Shown here piece by piece: positions 25,671 through 31,398 of a DNA stretch of 31,398 bases. Numbering within the stretch: position 1 is the stretch's first letter; each line of letters starts with the position of its first letter. The notes below the pieces were generated by a model, which was given only the letters and a program-made list of their open reading frames with translations, had not been told where the DNA came from and made no database searches. Both the position numbers and the translations under genes were made by a program. Location: positions 1-31,398 of the forward strand of contig CAZAEE010000013.1 of the NCBI GenBank assembly GCA_964484325.1. The letters run 5' to 3'. The DNA is from CAYLXX01 sp964484325 (GTDB lineage Bacteria > Patescibacteriota > Microgenomatia > UBA1406 > GWC2-37-13).

Positions 25671-26066
25671 ATGGCCAATTCATTTTCTTACAAAGAGCAG
25701 TTATTTAAAGTAGGCGATACTTTGTCGGTAAGCTATACCATTAAAGAAGGCGATAAGTCGCGCCAGCAGCTTTTTGAAGGCATATTACTTAAGATTAAAG
25801 GTTCAGATCTCAACAACCGGATGATTACGGTGCGCAAGATCTCCAAAATCGGCGTCGGAGTGGAGAGAATTTTACCTTTAAACTCACCCTTTATTGCCGG
25901 CATAAAGATCGTCAAACAATCAGATTTCCAGAAGTCCAAGCTTTACTTCATACGGGGACTTTCAGATCAGCAGCTTCGCCATAAGCTGTACAGTAAAAAG
26001 CATGAACAAGCCGCAAGCCACCGGCCAGTGAGGAGAACAACTCGCAAAAAAGTTTCTGCAAAATAA
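25671..26066 (+). CDS. rplS: 50S ribosomal protein L19
   Basis: The 131-residue protein shows the L19 pattern FKVGDTLSVSYTIKEGDKSR, FEGILLKIKG, VRKISKIGVGVERILPLNSP and KSKLYFIRGLS. L19 sits at the 30S-50S interface. The basic C-terminal tail (RPVRRTTRKKVSAK) is longer than the usual ~115-residue form, and its coding sequence overlaps the start of the yraN-like gene in another frame. Confidence 0.96.
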   Translation: MANSFSYKEQLFKVGDTLSVSYTIKEGDKSRQQLFEGILLKIKGSDLNNRMITVRKISKIGVGVERILPLNSPFIAGIKIVKQSDFQKSKLYFIRGLSDQQLRHKLYSKKHEQAASHRPVRRTTRKKVSAK

Positions 26067-26382
26067 CGGATATACTATTCTGAATACCCACTATACCTGT
26101 CACTGGGGAGAAATCGATATTATTGCGCGAAAACACGAAACGGTCGTGTTTGTCGAGGTTAAAACCCGTCGATCTGATACCATAGACGCCCCGCACGAAG
26201 CAGTCAACTTTTTTAATCTGCACCAGTTACTAAGGCCGATACAGTTTTATATCTTGCAAAATAGATTAACTGGGTATAAGCTATCGCTAGACATAATTTC
26301 TATAATTCTAGATCGTTATGACCGGCCAATTTCTCTCAAACATTTTGAAAATCTCGACGTTCCCGGAAGATATTTCTCGTAA
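26002..26382 (+). pseudogene. yraN: YraN-family (UPF0102) nuclease-like gene interrupted by one in-frame UGA
   Basis: Reading from the ATG at 26002, inside the end of rplS (+1 frame), gives MNKPQATGQ, then UGA at 26029-26031, then GEQLAKKFLQNNGYTIL, HWGEIDIIARK and VVFVEVKTRRS. The whole frame is about 126 codons, the normal YraN length, and GE, EID and EVK of the restriction-endonuclease-like core are intact. The UGA falls at the variable residue of the family's GxxGE motif, often Arg or Trp. After it there is no ATG, GTG or TTG until GTG 26146, which would lose the EID motif. Either one point mutation (CGA or TGG to TGA) has killed the gene, or UGA is read through. UGA is a normal stop elsewhere here. 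Confidence 0.78.
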
Positions 26383-26409
26383 CACATATAATCGAAAGGA
26401 GGTGAAGCA

Positions 26410-27060
26410 ATGTTTGTACTATTAAACAGTATTTTATTCAGTTTTTTCAACAGACTAGTTAACTACTTGCCAAACTTTTTCGGAGGATTCATCATACTTC
26501 TTATTGGGTTAGTCCTGGCAAGCATATTAAAACGGATTCTCTTGTCGCTTTTTTCCTTTTTTAAGCTGGCCAATTTGCTTCAATCTCTTAAACTCATGAA
26601 CCAGAAGGAAGTGCGCGTTTGGGAAGAAGTGCTGGCTGAAGTACTCAGATGGACCATTGTTATTCTGTTTTTGATCCCGACTCTTGAGGTTTGGGGTTTA
26701 TCTCGTGCAACTCCGGTCCTGAATCAGTTTTTGCTTTATTTACCGAACGTCATCATCGCCGTTATTATTGGATTTATCGGGTTGTTGACAGCAAATCTCG
26801 TGTCTGACCTTGTTTCAAGCAGTATTAAAGCAGTCGGCGCCACCTCAGCCCGAACATTAGCATACGTTGCGAAAGCCTCGATCATTTTTTTCACGATATT
26901 GATCATTATGAATCAGCTTGGAGTCGCCCAAGATCTTATCCGGATTCTGTTTACTGGAATTGTCGCGATGATTGCTCTGGCTGGCGGACTGGCTTTTGGT
27001 CTCGGAGGACAAGGAGTGGCAAAACAAATACTCGAATCGTTTCGCAAAAAAATCAAGTGA
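26410..27060 (+). CDS. Conserved TM-helix / MscS-like small membrane protein
   Basis: The 216-residue protein carries the conserved TM helix repeat (PF05552) twice, at about 18-40 (YLPNFFGGFIILLIGLVLAS) and 108-130 (YLPNVIIAVIIGFIGLL). It ends in MIALAGGLAFGLGGQGVAKQIL, which resembles the pore-lining helix of small-conductance mechanosensitive channels. The cytoplasmic beta domain of MscS is absent, so channel activity is uncertain. A strong Shine-Dalgarno (AAAGGAGGTGA, 26395-26405) precedes the ATG at 26410. Confidence 0.88.
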   Translation: MFVLLNSILFSFFNRLVNYLPNFFGGFIILLIGLVLASILKRILLSLFSFFKLANLLQSLKLMNQKEVRVWEEVLAEVLRWTIVILFLIPTLEVWGLSRATPVLNQFLLYLPNVIIAVIIGFIGLLTANLVSDLVSSSIKAVGATSARTLAYVAKASIIFFTILIIMNQLGVAQDLIRILFTGIVAMIALAGGLAFGLGGQGVAKQILESFRKKIK

Positions 27061-27063
27061 TAA

Positions 27064-27642
27064 TCAATACTTGATATAGGTGTGAATGTATTTGAGAAAC
27101 GTTGCGTAATGAGTATAAATCAGATACGACTCAAGAAGTATAAAACCAGGGAAAACGACAAGTCTCTCGATTAATCCGCCTGTTTTCATCCTTAAAAACC
27201 TCACTGGGGGAATACCAACTTTAATGGGAATGGGAAATAACCACGGCACTCCTTCATACGTAAAAGTGTCTGCAATAAGATGAGAAACATACCCTATCAT
27301 GAACGCCCACCAGACGATGTTAATATCAACCAGCAAAAACGTATGCATCCAGGACAAAATATACTGCAAAACAAAACCAAAAAGAACAATGCCTGCAACT
27401 GAGTGGGAAATAAACCGATGACCACCAAATAAGGGACTGATAATTCGTCCAATGATCGAGCCAGCCGGAATTTTATGCCATAAGTGTGCAGTTGGTTGGT
27501 CAATATCCGGTGCAATACCGCCTGTCACGTTCGCTCCTAGAGAAACAAGCACGGTAGCTAAGGAAAGGTGTATTGGTGGAGTTATTGCTGCAATATAGGT
27601 GAAGCAGGTTAATGCAATTAAATCATGAGTTCTGCCGGTCAT
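27064..27642 (-). CDS. YdjM-family membrane-bound metal-dependent hydrolase-like protein
   Basis: The 192-residue protein matches PF04307 (YdjM/LexA-binding, membrane-bound hydrolase). It shows THDLIAL near the N terminus, GGIAPDIDQPTA (41-52), GGHRFISHS (73-81) and GYVSHLIADTFTYEGVPWLFPI (117-138, in part). Four or so membrane segments carry His and Asp residues likely to bind metal. The biochemical role is unknown. The ATG follows a GGAGGG Shine-Dalgarno at short spacing. The gene converges on the TM-helix protein, with only three bases between stops. Confidence 0.88.
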   Translation of the reverse strand: MTGRTHDLIALTCFTYIAAITPPIHLSLATVLVSLGANVTGGIAPDIDQPTAHLWHKIPAGSIIGRIISPLFGGHRFISHSVAGIVLFGFVLQYILSWMHTFLLVDINIVWWAFMIGYVSHLIADTFTYEGVPWLFPIPIKVGIPPVRFLRMKTGGLIERLVVFPGFILLESYLIYTHYATFLKYIHTYIKY

Positions 27643-27676
27643 TCCCTCCAGTTTAGCAGATTTCAGAGGCTGTTTA

Positions 27677-27685
27677 TGATAAAAT
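27677..27685 (+). promoter_or_regulatory. Extended -10 of the tRNA-Glu promoter
   Basis: TG-A-TAAAAT ends 12 bases before the tRNA 5' end, in the divergent gap with the YdjM-family gene. Confidence 0.5.
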
Positions 27686-27697
27686 TGACTTCAAGCT

Positions 27698-27771
27698 GGC
27701 CCCATCGTCTAGCGGCCTAGGACATCTGGTTTTCAGCCAGAGAATCTGGGGTTCGAATCCCCATGGGGTCA
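27698..27771 (+). tRNA. tRNA-Glu (anticodon UUC)
   Basis: The full cloverleaf is present: acceptor GGCCCCA/TGGGGTC, D stem GTCT/GGAC, anticodon stem TCTGG/CCAGA with loop TTTTCAG (TTC), T stem TGGGG/CCCCA with loop TTCGAAT, discriminator A. CCA is not encoded (ACCTAAC follows). The 3' half reappears in partial copies downstream at 27865, 28469, 29245 and 29767. Confidence 0.97.
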
Positions 27772-27823
27772 CCTAACGCGATACCTTTCGCAAATTCACT
27801 GACTTTAGCCTTCATTAGGCTCT

Positions 27824-27842
27824 AAACTTGGGTTCGAAGTTT
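27824..27842. other. Hairpin carrying a T-loop-like motif
   Basis: AAACTT and AAGTTT flank the loop GGGTTCG. A second hairpin, AGCCT-TTCATT-like loop-AGGCT (27807-27821), lies just before it. Both fall in the 136-base non-coding stretch after tRNA-Glu, which contains no gene I can support and seems to be recombination debris. Confidence 0.4.
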
Positions 27843-27864
27843 GTTGATAAAATATAACACCCTG

Positions 27865-27878
27865 TGGGGATTCGAACC
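27865..27878 (-). repeat. Inverted 14-base copy of the tRNA-Glu T arm
   Basis: On the minus strand this reads GGTTCGAATCCCCA, identical to tRNA-Glu 27750-27763. The flanks cannot form a tRNA, so it is a fragment, probably an old attachment-site scar. Confidence 0.55.
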
Positions 27879-27907
27879 AAGGAAAATCGAGTAAAAACTA
27901 ATATCGT

Positions 27908-28345
27908 CTATTTAATAGTAGAATCTGTAAATAATTCTTTAAGCAAATTCACATAAAGCTGTTTTTCACTTTTGAAGAGAGCTGGAGTTAAAAAAAACAA
28001 TGGCGCAAATATTATAGCAAAATCAGTAAAACTAAATTTTTTACCACTATAAATATCTTTCAATGTTAAAAAAAACACTATCGCAATTGCGATTGCTGAA
28101 ATAACAAAAGCAGTCATAGCTACACGAGAATATCTGCAATCAAAATCAACAGTGCTACCATAATCTGTTTTACTTACAGATCCTTTTAATTCATATGTTC
28201 CTAATTTTTTTGATATTCTAAATTTATCTACATCCAACTCACTTTTGATTGTTTTACCTAATGAATATATCTTGCTTTCTTTTCCATTTAATGATTTTAT
28301 TTTATTGCAAGCTTCTTCAGGTGAGATATTAAGTTTTATCCGCAT
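27908..28345 (-). CDS. Unrecognised two-helix membrane protein, 145 aa
   Basis: About 75 N-terminal soluble residues (MRIKLNISPEEACNKIKSL) precede two membrane segments at roughly 77-97 (MTAFVISAIAIAIVFFLTL) and 107-125, then a short cytoplasmic tail. No family recognised. The reading frame extends to 28381, but the upstream TTG there is part of a TTGACA -35 box (28381-28376), so I place the start at ATG 28345; ATG 28354 is also possible. The gene is AT-rich and lies between the tRNA-Glu and a tRNA-derived repeat, consistent with an acquired cassette. Confidence 0.65.
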   Translation of the reverse strand: MRIKLNISPEEACNKIKSLNGKESKIYSLGKTIKSELDVDKFRISKKLGTYELKGSVSKTDYGSTVDFDCRYSRVAMTAFVISAIAIAIVFFLTLKDIYSGKKFSFTDFAIIFAPLFFLTPALFKSEKQLYVNLLKELFTDSTIK

Positions 28346-28375
28346 GTAAGTCATGCTATAATAAAAGAATGATAG

Positions 28376-28381
28376 TGTCAA
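28376..28381 (-). promoter_or_regulatory. Consensus -35 box for the minus-strand membrane-protein gene
   Basis: TTGACA on the minus strand; a loose -10 (TATAGC, 15-base spacer) follows and would start transcription a few bases before ATG 28345. Confidence 0.45.
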
Positions 28382-28468
28382 GCTATCCTCTATACTAATT
28401 GCAAGCGTGTATTTTATGACCGTTTATCTATATAAATCTGCAACAATTTATTAAAGACTAATATAGTC

Positions 28469-28497
28469 GGTTCGAATAGATACGCGTCGGGGTCACC
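28469..28497 (+). repeat. tRNA-Glu-derived 29-base direct repeat, copy A
   Basis: Begins GGTTCGAATAGATACGCG and ends TCGGGGTCACC; identical over 29 bases to copy B at 29245. Its two ends (GGTTCGAAT and GGGGTCACC) match the tRNA-Glu 3' end, with an unrelated 11-base middle. The match to the tRNA flank continues downstream (ACCYAACGCGA in both), so this is likely the displaced original 3' end. It can also fold (CGCGT 28483 with ACGCG 28500). Confidence 0.8.
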
Positions 28498-28527
28498 CAA
28501 CGCGAAAATAATATTATAAATCTCCAC

Positions 28528-28565
28528 TTGACAAGAGCTACATTATGTTATAACATGTAATAACA
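28528..28565 (+). promoter_or_regulatory. Promoter and palindromic operator of the toxin-antitoxin pair
   Basis: TTGACA (28528-28533) and TATAAC (28549-28554) have a 15-base spacer. The -10 lies inside a perfect 12-base palindrome, ATGTTATAACAT (28545-28556), and a further half-site ATAACA follows at 28560-28565. This fits autorepression by the AbrB-type antitoxin. Confidence 0.65.
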
Positions 28566-28583
28566 TTATCAATTTTAATACTT

Positions 28584-28832
28584 ATGACTCAAAAAATAAT
28601 CAAAGTCGGAAATTCTTACGGAGTAATTCTTCCCAAGGAAGTTTTAGAACAATATAATCTATCGGTTGGGCAGGAAGTTGAAATAGATACGAATGTATTA
28701 CCTCATGCATTTGTGGTACGATCTGAAAAATATAAAAATACATCACAAATAACCCCAGAATTTAAGAACTGGTTGGATAATTTTTCTAAAGAACATACTG
28801 AATTATTGCAGGAATTGGCAAAAACAGTATGA
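28584..28832 (+). CDS. AbrB/MazE-type antitoxin
   Basis: The 82-residue protein has an N-terminal SpoVT-AbrB swapped-hairpin DNA-binding domain (KIIKVGNSYGVILPKEVLEQY, in part; LSVGQEVEID) and a C-terminal amphipathic helix (FKNWLDNFSKEHTELLQELA) suited to blocking the toxin active site. It overlaps the toxin start by four bases (ATGA). A palindrome over its -10 suggests self-repression. Confidence 0.9.
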   Translation: MTQKIIKVGNSYGVILPKEVLEQYNLSVGQEVEIDTNVLPHAFVVRSEKYKNTSQITPEFKNWLDNFSKEHTELLQELAKTV

Positions 28833-29230
28833 AGGAGACAAAATATCTTTCAATTGATGAAGTTTTGGCAATTCATTTTGAAATGTTACGAAGGTTTGGA
28901 GGGAAAGAAGGTATTTCAAGTCTCACTCTTCTTCATTCTGCGGTAGAACGATACAAGGTAACTTTTGAAGGAAACGATCTATATCCTGCCATATTTGCAA
29001 AAGCTGCAGCATTATTGCATTCATTAATACAAAATCATCCCTTTGAAGACGCAAATAAACGTACGGCAATAGTAAGTTGTGCAAGATTTTTGTATATCAA
29101 TGGTTATACATTGAATTTACCTTTGAAGGAATCGACAAAATTTACATTAGATATAGCATTGTCAAAGCTGAAATTTGAAGCAATTATCGATTGGTTAAAG
29201 AAACATTCAGCAAAGAATAAAGATAATTAA
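28829..29230 (+). CDS. doc: Doc-family (Fic fold) toxin
   Basis: The 133-residue protein carries HPFEDANKRT at 70-79, the Doc version of the Fic motif HxFx(D/N)(A/G)NKR, and the N-terminal YLSIDEVLAIHFEMLRRFGG typical of death-on-curing toxins. Phage P1 Doc phosphorylates EF-Tu and stops translation; the same activity is likely here. The catalytic residues look intact, so the toxin should be active. It follows an AbrB-type antitoxin instead of a Phd one. Confidence 0.92.
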   Translation: MKETKYLSIDEVLAIHFEMLRRFGGKEGISSLTLLHSAVERYKVTFEGNDLYPAIFAKAAALLHSLIQNHPFEDANKRTAIVSCARFLYINGYTLNLPLKESTKFTLDIALSKLKFEAIIDWLKKHSAKNKDN

Positions 29231-29244
29231 ATTCCCTGATTGCG

Positions 29245-29273
29245 GGTTCGAATAGATACGCGTCGGGGTCACC
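29245..29273 (+). repeat. tRNA-Glu-derived 29-base direct repeat, copy B
   Basis: Identical over 29 bases to copy A at 28469, placed 14 bases after the toxin stop. Unlike copy A, the match to the tRNA flank ends at GGGGTCACC. Confidence 0.85.
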
Positions 29274-29290
29274 AATTGCTTGTATGAATT

Positions 29291-29761
29291 ATGGACGAAT
29301 ATCTTTTACTAACAGAAGGTTTTGATACTCTTCCCTATACTGAAGTGAGAAAAGACTTTTTTATAGTTCTATCTGAAATAGAACGTGCCCAATCTGAAAT
29401 TACTCCTCATAGTCTACCTGTAACTCCAATAGATATCGAAAATGCTGCGAAAGAAGATAAAGATAATATGGTTTTTAGCTGGGTAGGTAAGGATGCTGTT
29501 TCGAGAAATTTACAAATGAATGTTGATCAAATTGAAGATCCATTAGCTACCTATACAATTCAAGTTCACGCTTGGCAAGACTTTCTTGAAGGTGGGGAGT
29601 TTACCCGGTATTGGCAGCATGCAGTAATCAGTCAAGGACAATTTTATCCATTTTGGTCAAATCATCTTCAACGTTTGAAGATGCTTGAGGACGCATATAC
29701 AAGATTGTCGACCTGGACTAGAGAAGATCTGAACTTAAAAGCAGTTTTGCCTAACAAGTAA
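29291..29761 (+). CDS. Unrecognised protein, 156 aa
   Basis: No family recognised. It is soluble and acidic, rich in Trp and aromatic residues (AWQDFL, RYWQHAV, YPFWSNHL), with no signal or membrane segment. It fills the interval between repeat copies B and C, so it behaves as a one-gene cassette. There is no Shine-Dalgarno or clear promoter before its ATG. Confidence 0.68.
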   Translation: MDEYLLLTEGFDTLPYTEVRKDFFIVLSEIERAQSEITPHSLPVTPIDIENAAKEDKDNMVFSWVGKDAVSRNLQMNVDQIEDPLATYTIQVHAWQDFLEGGEFTRYWQHAVISQGQFYPFWSNHLQRLKMLEDAYTRLSTWTREDLNLKAVLPNK

Positions 29762-29766
29762 TTTAC

Positions 29767-29795
29767 TAAATTCCTTAGTTGCGAGTTCAAATAGA
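29767..29795 (+). repeat. Degenerate copy C of the cassette-end repeat
   Basis: Aligned with 29228-29256 (the toxin stop plus the first part of copy B) it matches 24 of 29 bases; all five differences are transitions. It starts TAAATTCC six bases after a CDS stop, as copy B's flank does. Confidence 0.6.
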
Positions 29796-29825
29796 ATGTA
29801 CATATAATCATACCCCCTATAGTAT

Positions 29826-29854
29826 TTGAAAGATAAACTCTCATCTGGTAAAAT
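29826..29854 (+). promoter_or_regulatory. Leaderless-type promoter of the 296-aa gene
   Basis: TTGAAA (29826-29831), a 17-base spacer, extended -10 TG-G-TAAAAT (29846-29854), then seven bases to ATG 29862. Confidence 0.72.
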
Positions 29855-29861
29855 GTCACTT

Positions 29862-30752
29862 ATGCTTATAGAGACCAGAGATAGAATAAGTCAGGATAAT
29901 GATCACCGGTCAGTAGGCCAGATAGACTATAAACTCTTCCTCTCCCATAAAAGCCCCTCACATATGCATGAGCCATTCGTAAAAGATGAGGGAAATGAAT
30001 TTTACGCGTCAAGAGGTAATGGATTTAAAAATAACTATTCTGGCCCGTATGCGACCCGTTTAGAAATTGATAGAACAGCTCTTGAAATGTTTATTAAGCT
30101 AGGTCGCTTTGAGGGAAATATTACTCTTGCTAATGATTCATACAATCGAACAAGAGACAACCTTGATATAAATCCAGACGCGACAGTTTCTGCAAAAAGA
30201 TTAGTTCCCGCTGATCAGAAAAAAAAGGATCGTCAGAGAAATCCATATTGGAGAACTATAGCAACAGGCGATGGGTGGACGGTGCTTATTAATGGTCAAA
30301 AAATGGTACAGGATATTTTAAATAAACCTGATAAGAAAAAGAAGGATGAAGATCGATTCGTTAGTGGATTCAACACATTTCTTGCTGACGCTGTTAATCA
30401 ATGTTTAGTACGTGAGAAATTAACCAATACAAAAGAGTTATTTTATACCCAGAAATTATTAACAACAATATTACAACCTATATTTACAGCATCGTTTAGC
30501 ATCGCTGATCATTTAAGTGATCCCCAAAACATACTGCCCGAATTCATGATTAGACTCGTAACTGGCCTTCCGATTGCTTATGCTATAGTAGACGGGTTTT
30601 ATCACCTGGACCCAAATTATCCTGAAATGAATCCTCGAAAAGGCTGGGAAAAACTACTTCCTCCGCTTGAGGTAGAGAAAGTACTCATGGGTCGTGTCTA
30701 TCTAAGAAGGTACAGAGATAATCTAGTGAGATTAAAATCTCCTAAAAATTAA
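29862..30752 (+). CDS. Unrecognised protein, 296 aa
   Basis: No family recognised. It begins MLIETRDRISQDNDHRSVGQ and is soluble and highly charged, with Lys/Arg runs (DQKKKDRQRN, KPDKKKKDEDRF) and no signal peptide. A weakly hydrophobic stretch (FMIRLVTGLPIAYAIVDGFY) is too short and polar to be a sure membrane segment. The frame opens further upstream at TTG 29826, but that TTG is the -35 box; ATG 29862 lies where transcription should begin. AT-rich, the last of the cassettes after tRNA-Glu. Confidence 0.7.
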   Translation: MLIETRDRISQDNDHRSVGQIDYKLFLSHKSPSHMHEPFVKDEGNEFYASRGNGFKNNYSGPYATRLEIDRTALEMFIKLGRFEGNITLANDSYNRTRDNLDINPDATVSAKRLVPADQKKKDRQRNPYWRTIATGDGWTVLINGQKMVQDILNKPDKKKKDEDRFVSGFNTFLADAVNQCLVREKLTNTKELFYTQKLLTTILQPIFTASFSIADHLSDPQNILPEFMIRLVTGLPIAYAIVDGFYHLDPNYPEMNPRKGWEKLLPPLEVEKVLMGRVYLRRYRDNLVRLKSPKN

Positions 30753-30814
30753 ATTCCATACTCTTTAGGGTAGAAAATAAGTATCTCAAGTTATCCTCAC
30801 AGGTAATAGAATTA

Positions 30815-31398
30815 TTATTTCTCGTTTTTATTAGCTCCCTTTAATACTGCGATATCAAGCTTTTTCATATTCATCATACGCTTATAAGTTCCAGGCAGCT
30901 TTATTAATTCATCTATATTCTCAGGTGTAATTTGCCAACTAACACCATATTTATCTTCAAGCCAACCGCACTGTTCAAAATCAGGATTGGCTGATAGTTT
31001 TTCCCAGTAATAATTAATTTCTTCTTGATCTTTACAACTAACCATAAGCGAAATTGCCGGGGTAAATGTAAAACTTTTCTCATCAACTCCGCTATCCATG
31101 ACCGCAAACCACTCACCAAGAAGTCTAAAGTCAGCAAACGAAATCATGCCTTCGCGATCAGGTTTCATACCAGAGGGGTAATGATTCAGATTTTTACTTA
31201 TGTCACTATCTTTAAATACAGAGGTATAAAATTTCATGGCTTCTTCTGCCATACCGATCTTGTCTTTCGTAAACATTAATGAAGGCATAATCTTAGGTCG
31301 TTTATCGCCTTTAGGATTATTTAGTATGAGTTGCCACGTATACCCAAATTTATCTTGTACCCAACCATAATACTGACTAAATGGATAGCTATTTAGCT
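30815..31398 (-). CDS. Tandem-domain VOC/PhnB-like protein, 5' end beyond window
   Basis: The second domain (MPSLMFTKDKIGMAEEAMKF onward) is a PhnB-type vicinal-oxygen-chelate domain (3-demethylubiquinone methyltransferase-like, PF06983) ending QCGWLEDKYGVSWQITPENI. The same frame continues upstream through QYYGWVQDKFGYTWQLILNN, the end of a first, similar domain, to the window edge without a start. So the Met at 31288 is internal. These proteins are glyoxalase/bleomycin-resistance-fold; the substrate is unknown and metal ligands are not clear. Confidence 0.85.
   Translation of the reverse strand, partial: LNSYPFSQYYGWVQDKFGYTWQLILNNPKGDKRPKIMPSLMFTKDKIGMAEEAMKFYTSVFKDSDISKNLNHYPSGMKPDREGMISFADFRLLGEWFAVMDSGVDEKSFTFTPAISLMVSCKDQEEINYYWEKLSANPDFEQCGWLEDKYGVSWQITPENIDELIKLPGTYKRMMNMKKLDIAVLKGANKNEK

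Noticed and set aside
26029..26031. UGA read as glycine, as in Gracilibacteria/SR1
   Set aside because: UGA ends polX, gatB, dnaE, the antitoxin and other genes at expected lengths, so the genome uses it as stop.
26032..26066. Programmed frameshift from rplS into the yraN frame at the A6 run (26046-26051)
   Set aside because: It would need a +1 shift, which this A-run does not favour, and the ATG at 26002 in the correct frame gives a natural YraN N terminus.
27824..27880. A second tRNA gene on the minus strand after tRNA-Glu
   Set aside because: Only a T-arm-like fragment is present; the flanking bases cannot form T, acceptor or anticodon stems.
28379..28381. TTG start giving a 157-aa form of the minus-strand membrane protein
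   Set aside because: The TTG is the first half of a consensus TTGACA -35 box; internal ATGs at 28354 and 28345 fit better.
28469..29795. CRISPR array or integron attC cassettes
   Set aside because: Only two exact repeat copies, 776 bases apart with genes between, and no attC core-site pairs or integrase; tRNA-derived attachment scars explain them better.
29826..29828. TTG start giving a 308-aa form of the last cassette protein
   Set aside because: It is the TTG of a TTGAAA -35 box, with a -10 at 17 bases and an ATG seven bases after that.

Overview
This window is compact bacterial chromosomal DNA of roughly 40% GC by eye. It uses the standard bacterial code: UGA ends many genes and Trp is TGG. 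Genes are tightly packed, tRNAs lack an encoded CCA, the ATP synthase delta subunit is very short, and many genes have no Shine-Dalgarno. These traits, with the protein flavour (LemA-HtpX pair, PolX with PHP domain, DnaE1, small unrecognised membrane proteins), suggest a Patescibacteria/CPR genome, perhaps Microgenomates. That placement is inference, as no 16S gene is present. No gene-free stretch exceeds 300 bases.

Layout. 1-1045, minus strand: a tRNA-Gly cut by the window edge, a small unknown protein and a membrane-anchored double-LysM protein. 1112-4885, plus: PolX, LemA, HtpX and an unknown protein. 4918-7869: an asparagine synthetase whose last ~240 residues look like a CofE-type (F420-0:glutamate ligase) domain, then a small Cys-rich protein. 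7880-11691: a gatC-gatA-gatB operon with a three-helix membrane protein between gatA and gatB and an unknown ORF overlapping the end of gatB. 11756-14980: dnaE. 15004-21233: a complete F1Fo ATP synthase operon (atpZ-B-E-F-H-A-G-D-C) with a hairpin between the c and b genes and a delta subunit reduced to its C-terminal half. 21240-27060: a conserved secreted-type protein, a 52-residue minus-strand membrane protein, topA, pyrG, rplS, a YraN-family gene interrupted by one in-frame UGA, and a TM-helix/MscS-like membrane protein. 27064-27642, minus: a YdjM-family protein.

From 27698 the character changes. After an intact tRNA-Glu(UUC) come four AT-rich cassettes: a minus-strand membrane protein, an AbrB/Doc toxin-antitoxin pair and two unknown proteins. 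They are separated by repeats that copy parts of the 3' end of tRNA-Glu. This looks like an integration hotspot, though no integrase is in view. The window ends in a tandem-domain VOC/PhnB protein that runs off the edge.

A recurring theme is the promoter. Several genes have an extended -10 (TGN-TAYAAT or TGN-TAAAAT) ending 5-7 bases before the ATG, as expected for leaderless mRNA. Operon-internal atpE, and lemA and the MscS-like gene, instead carry strong Shine-Dalgarno sequences.
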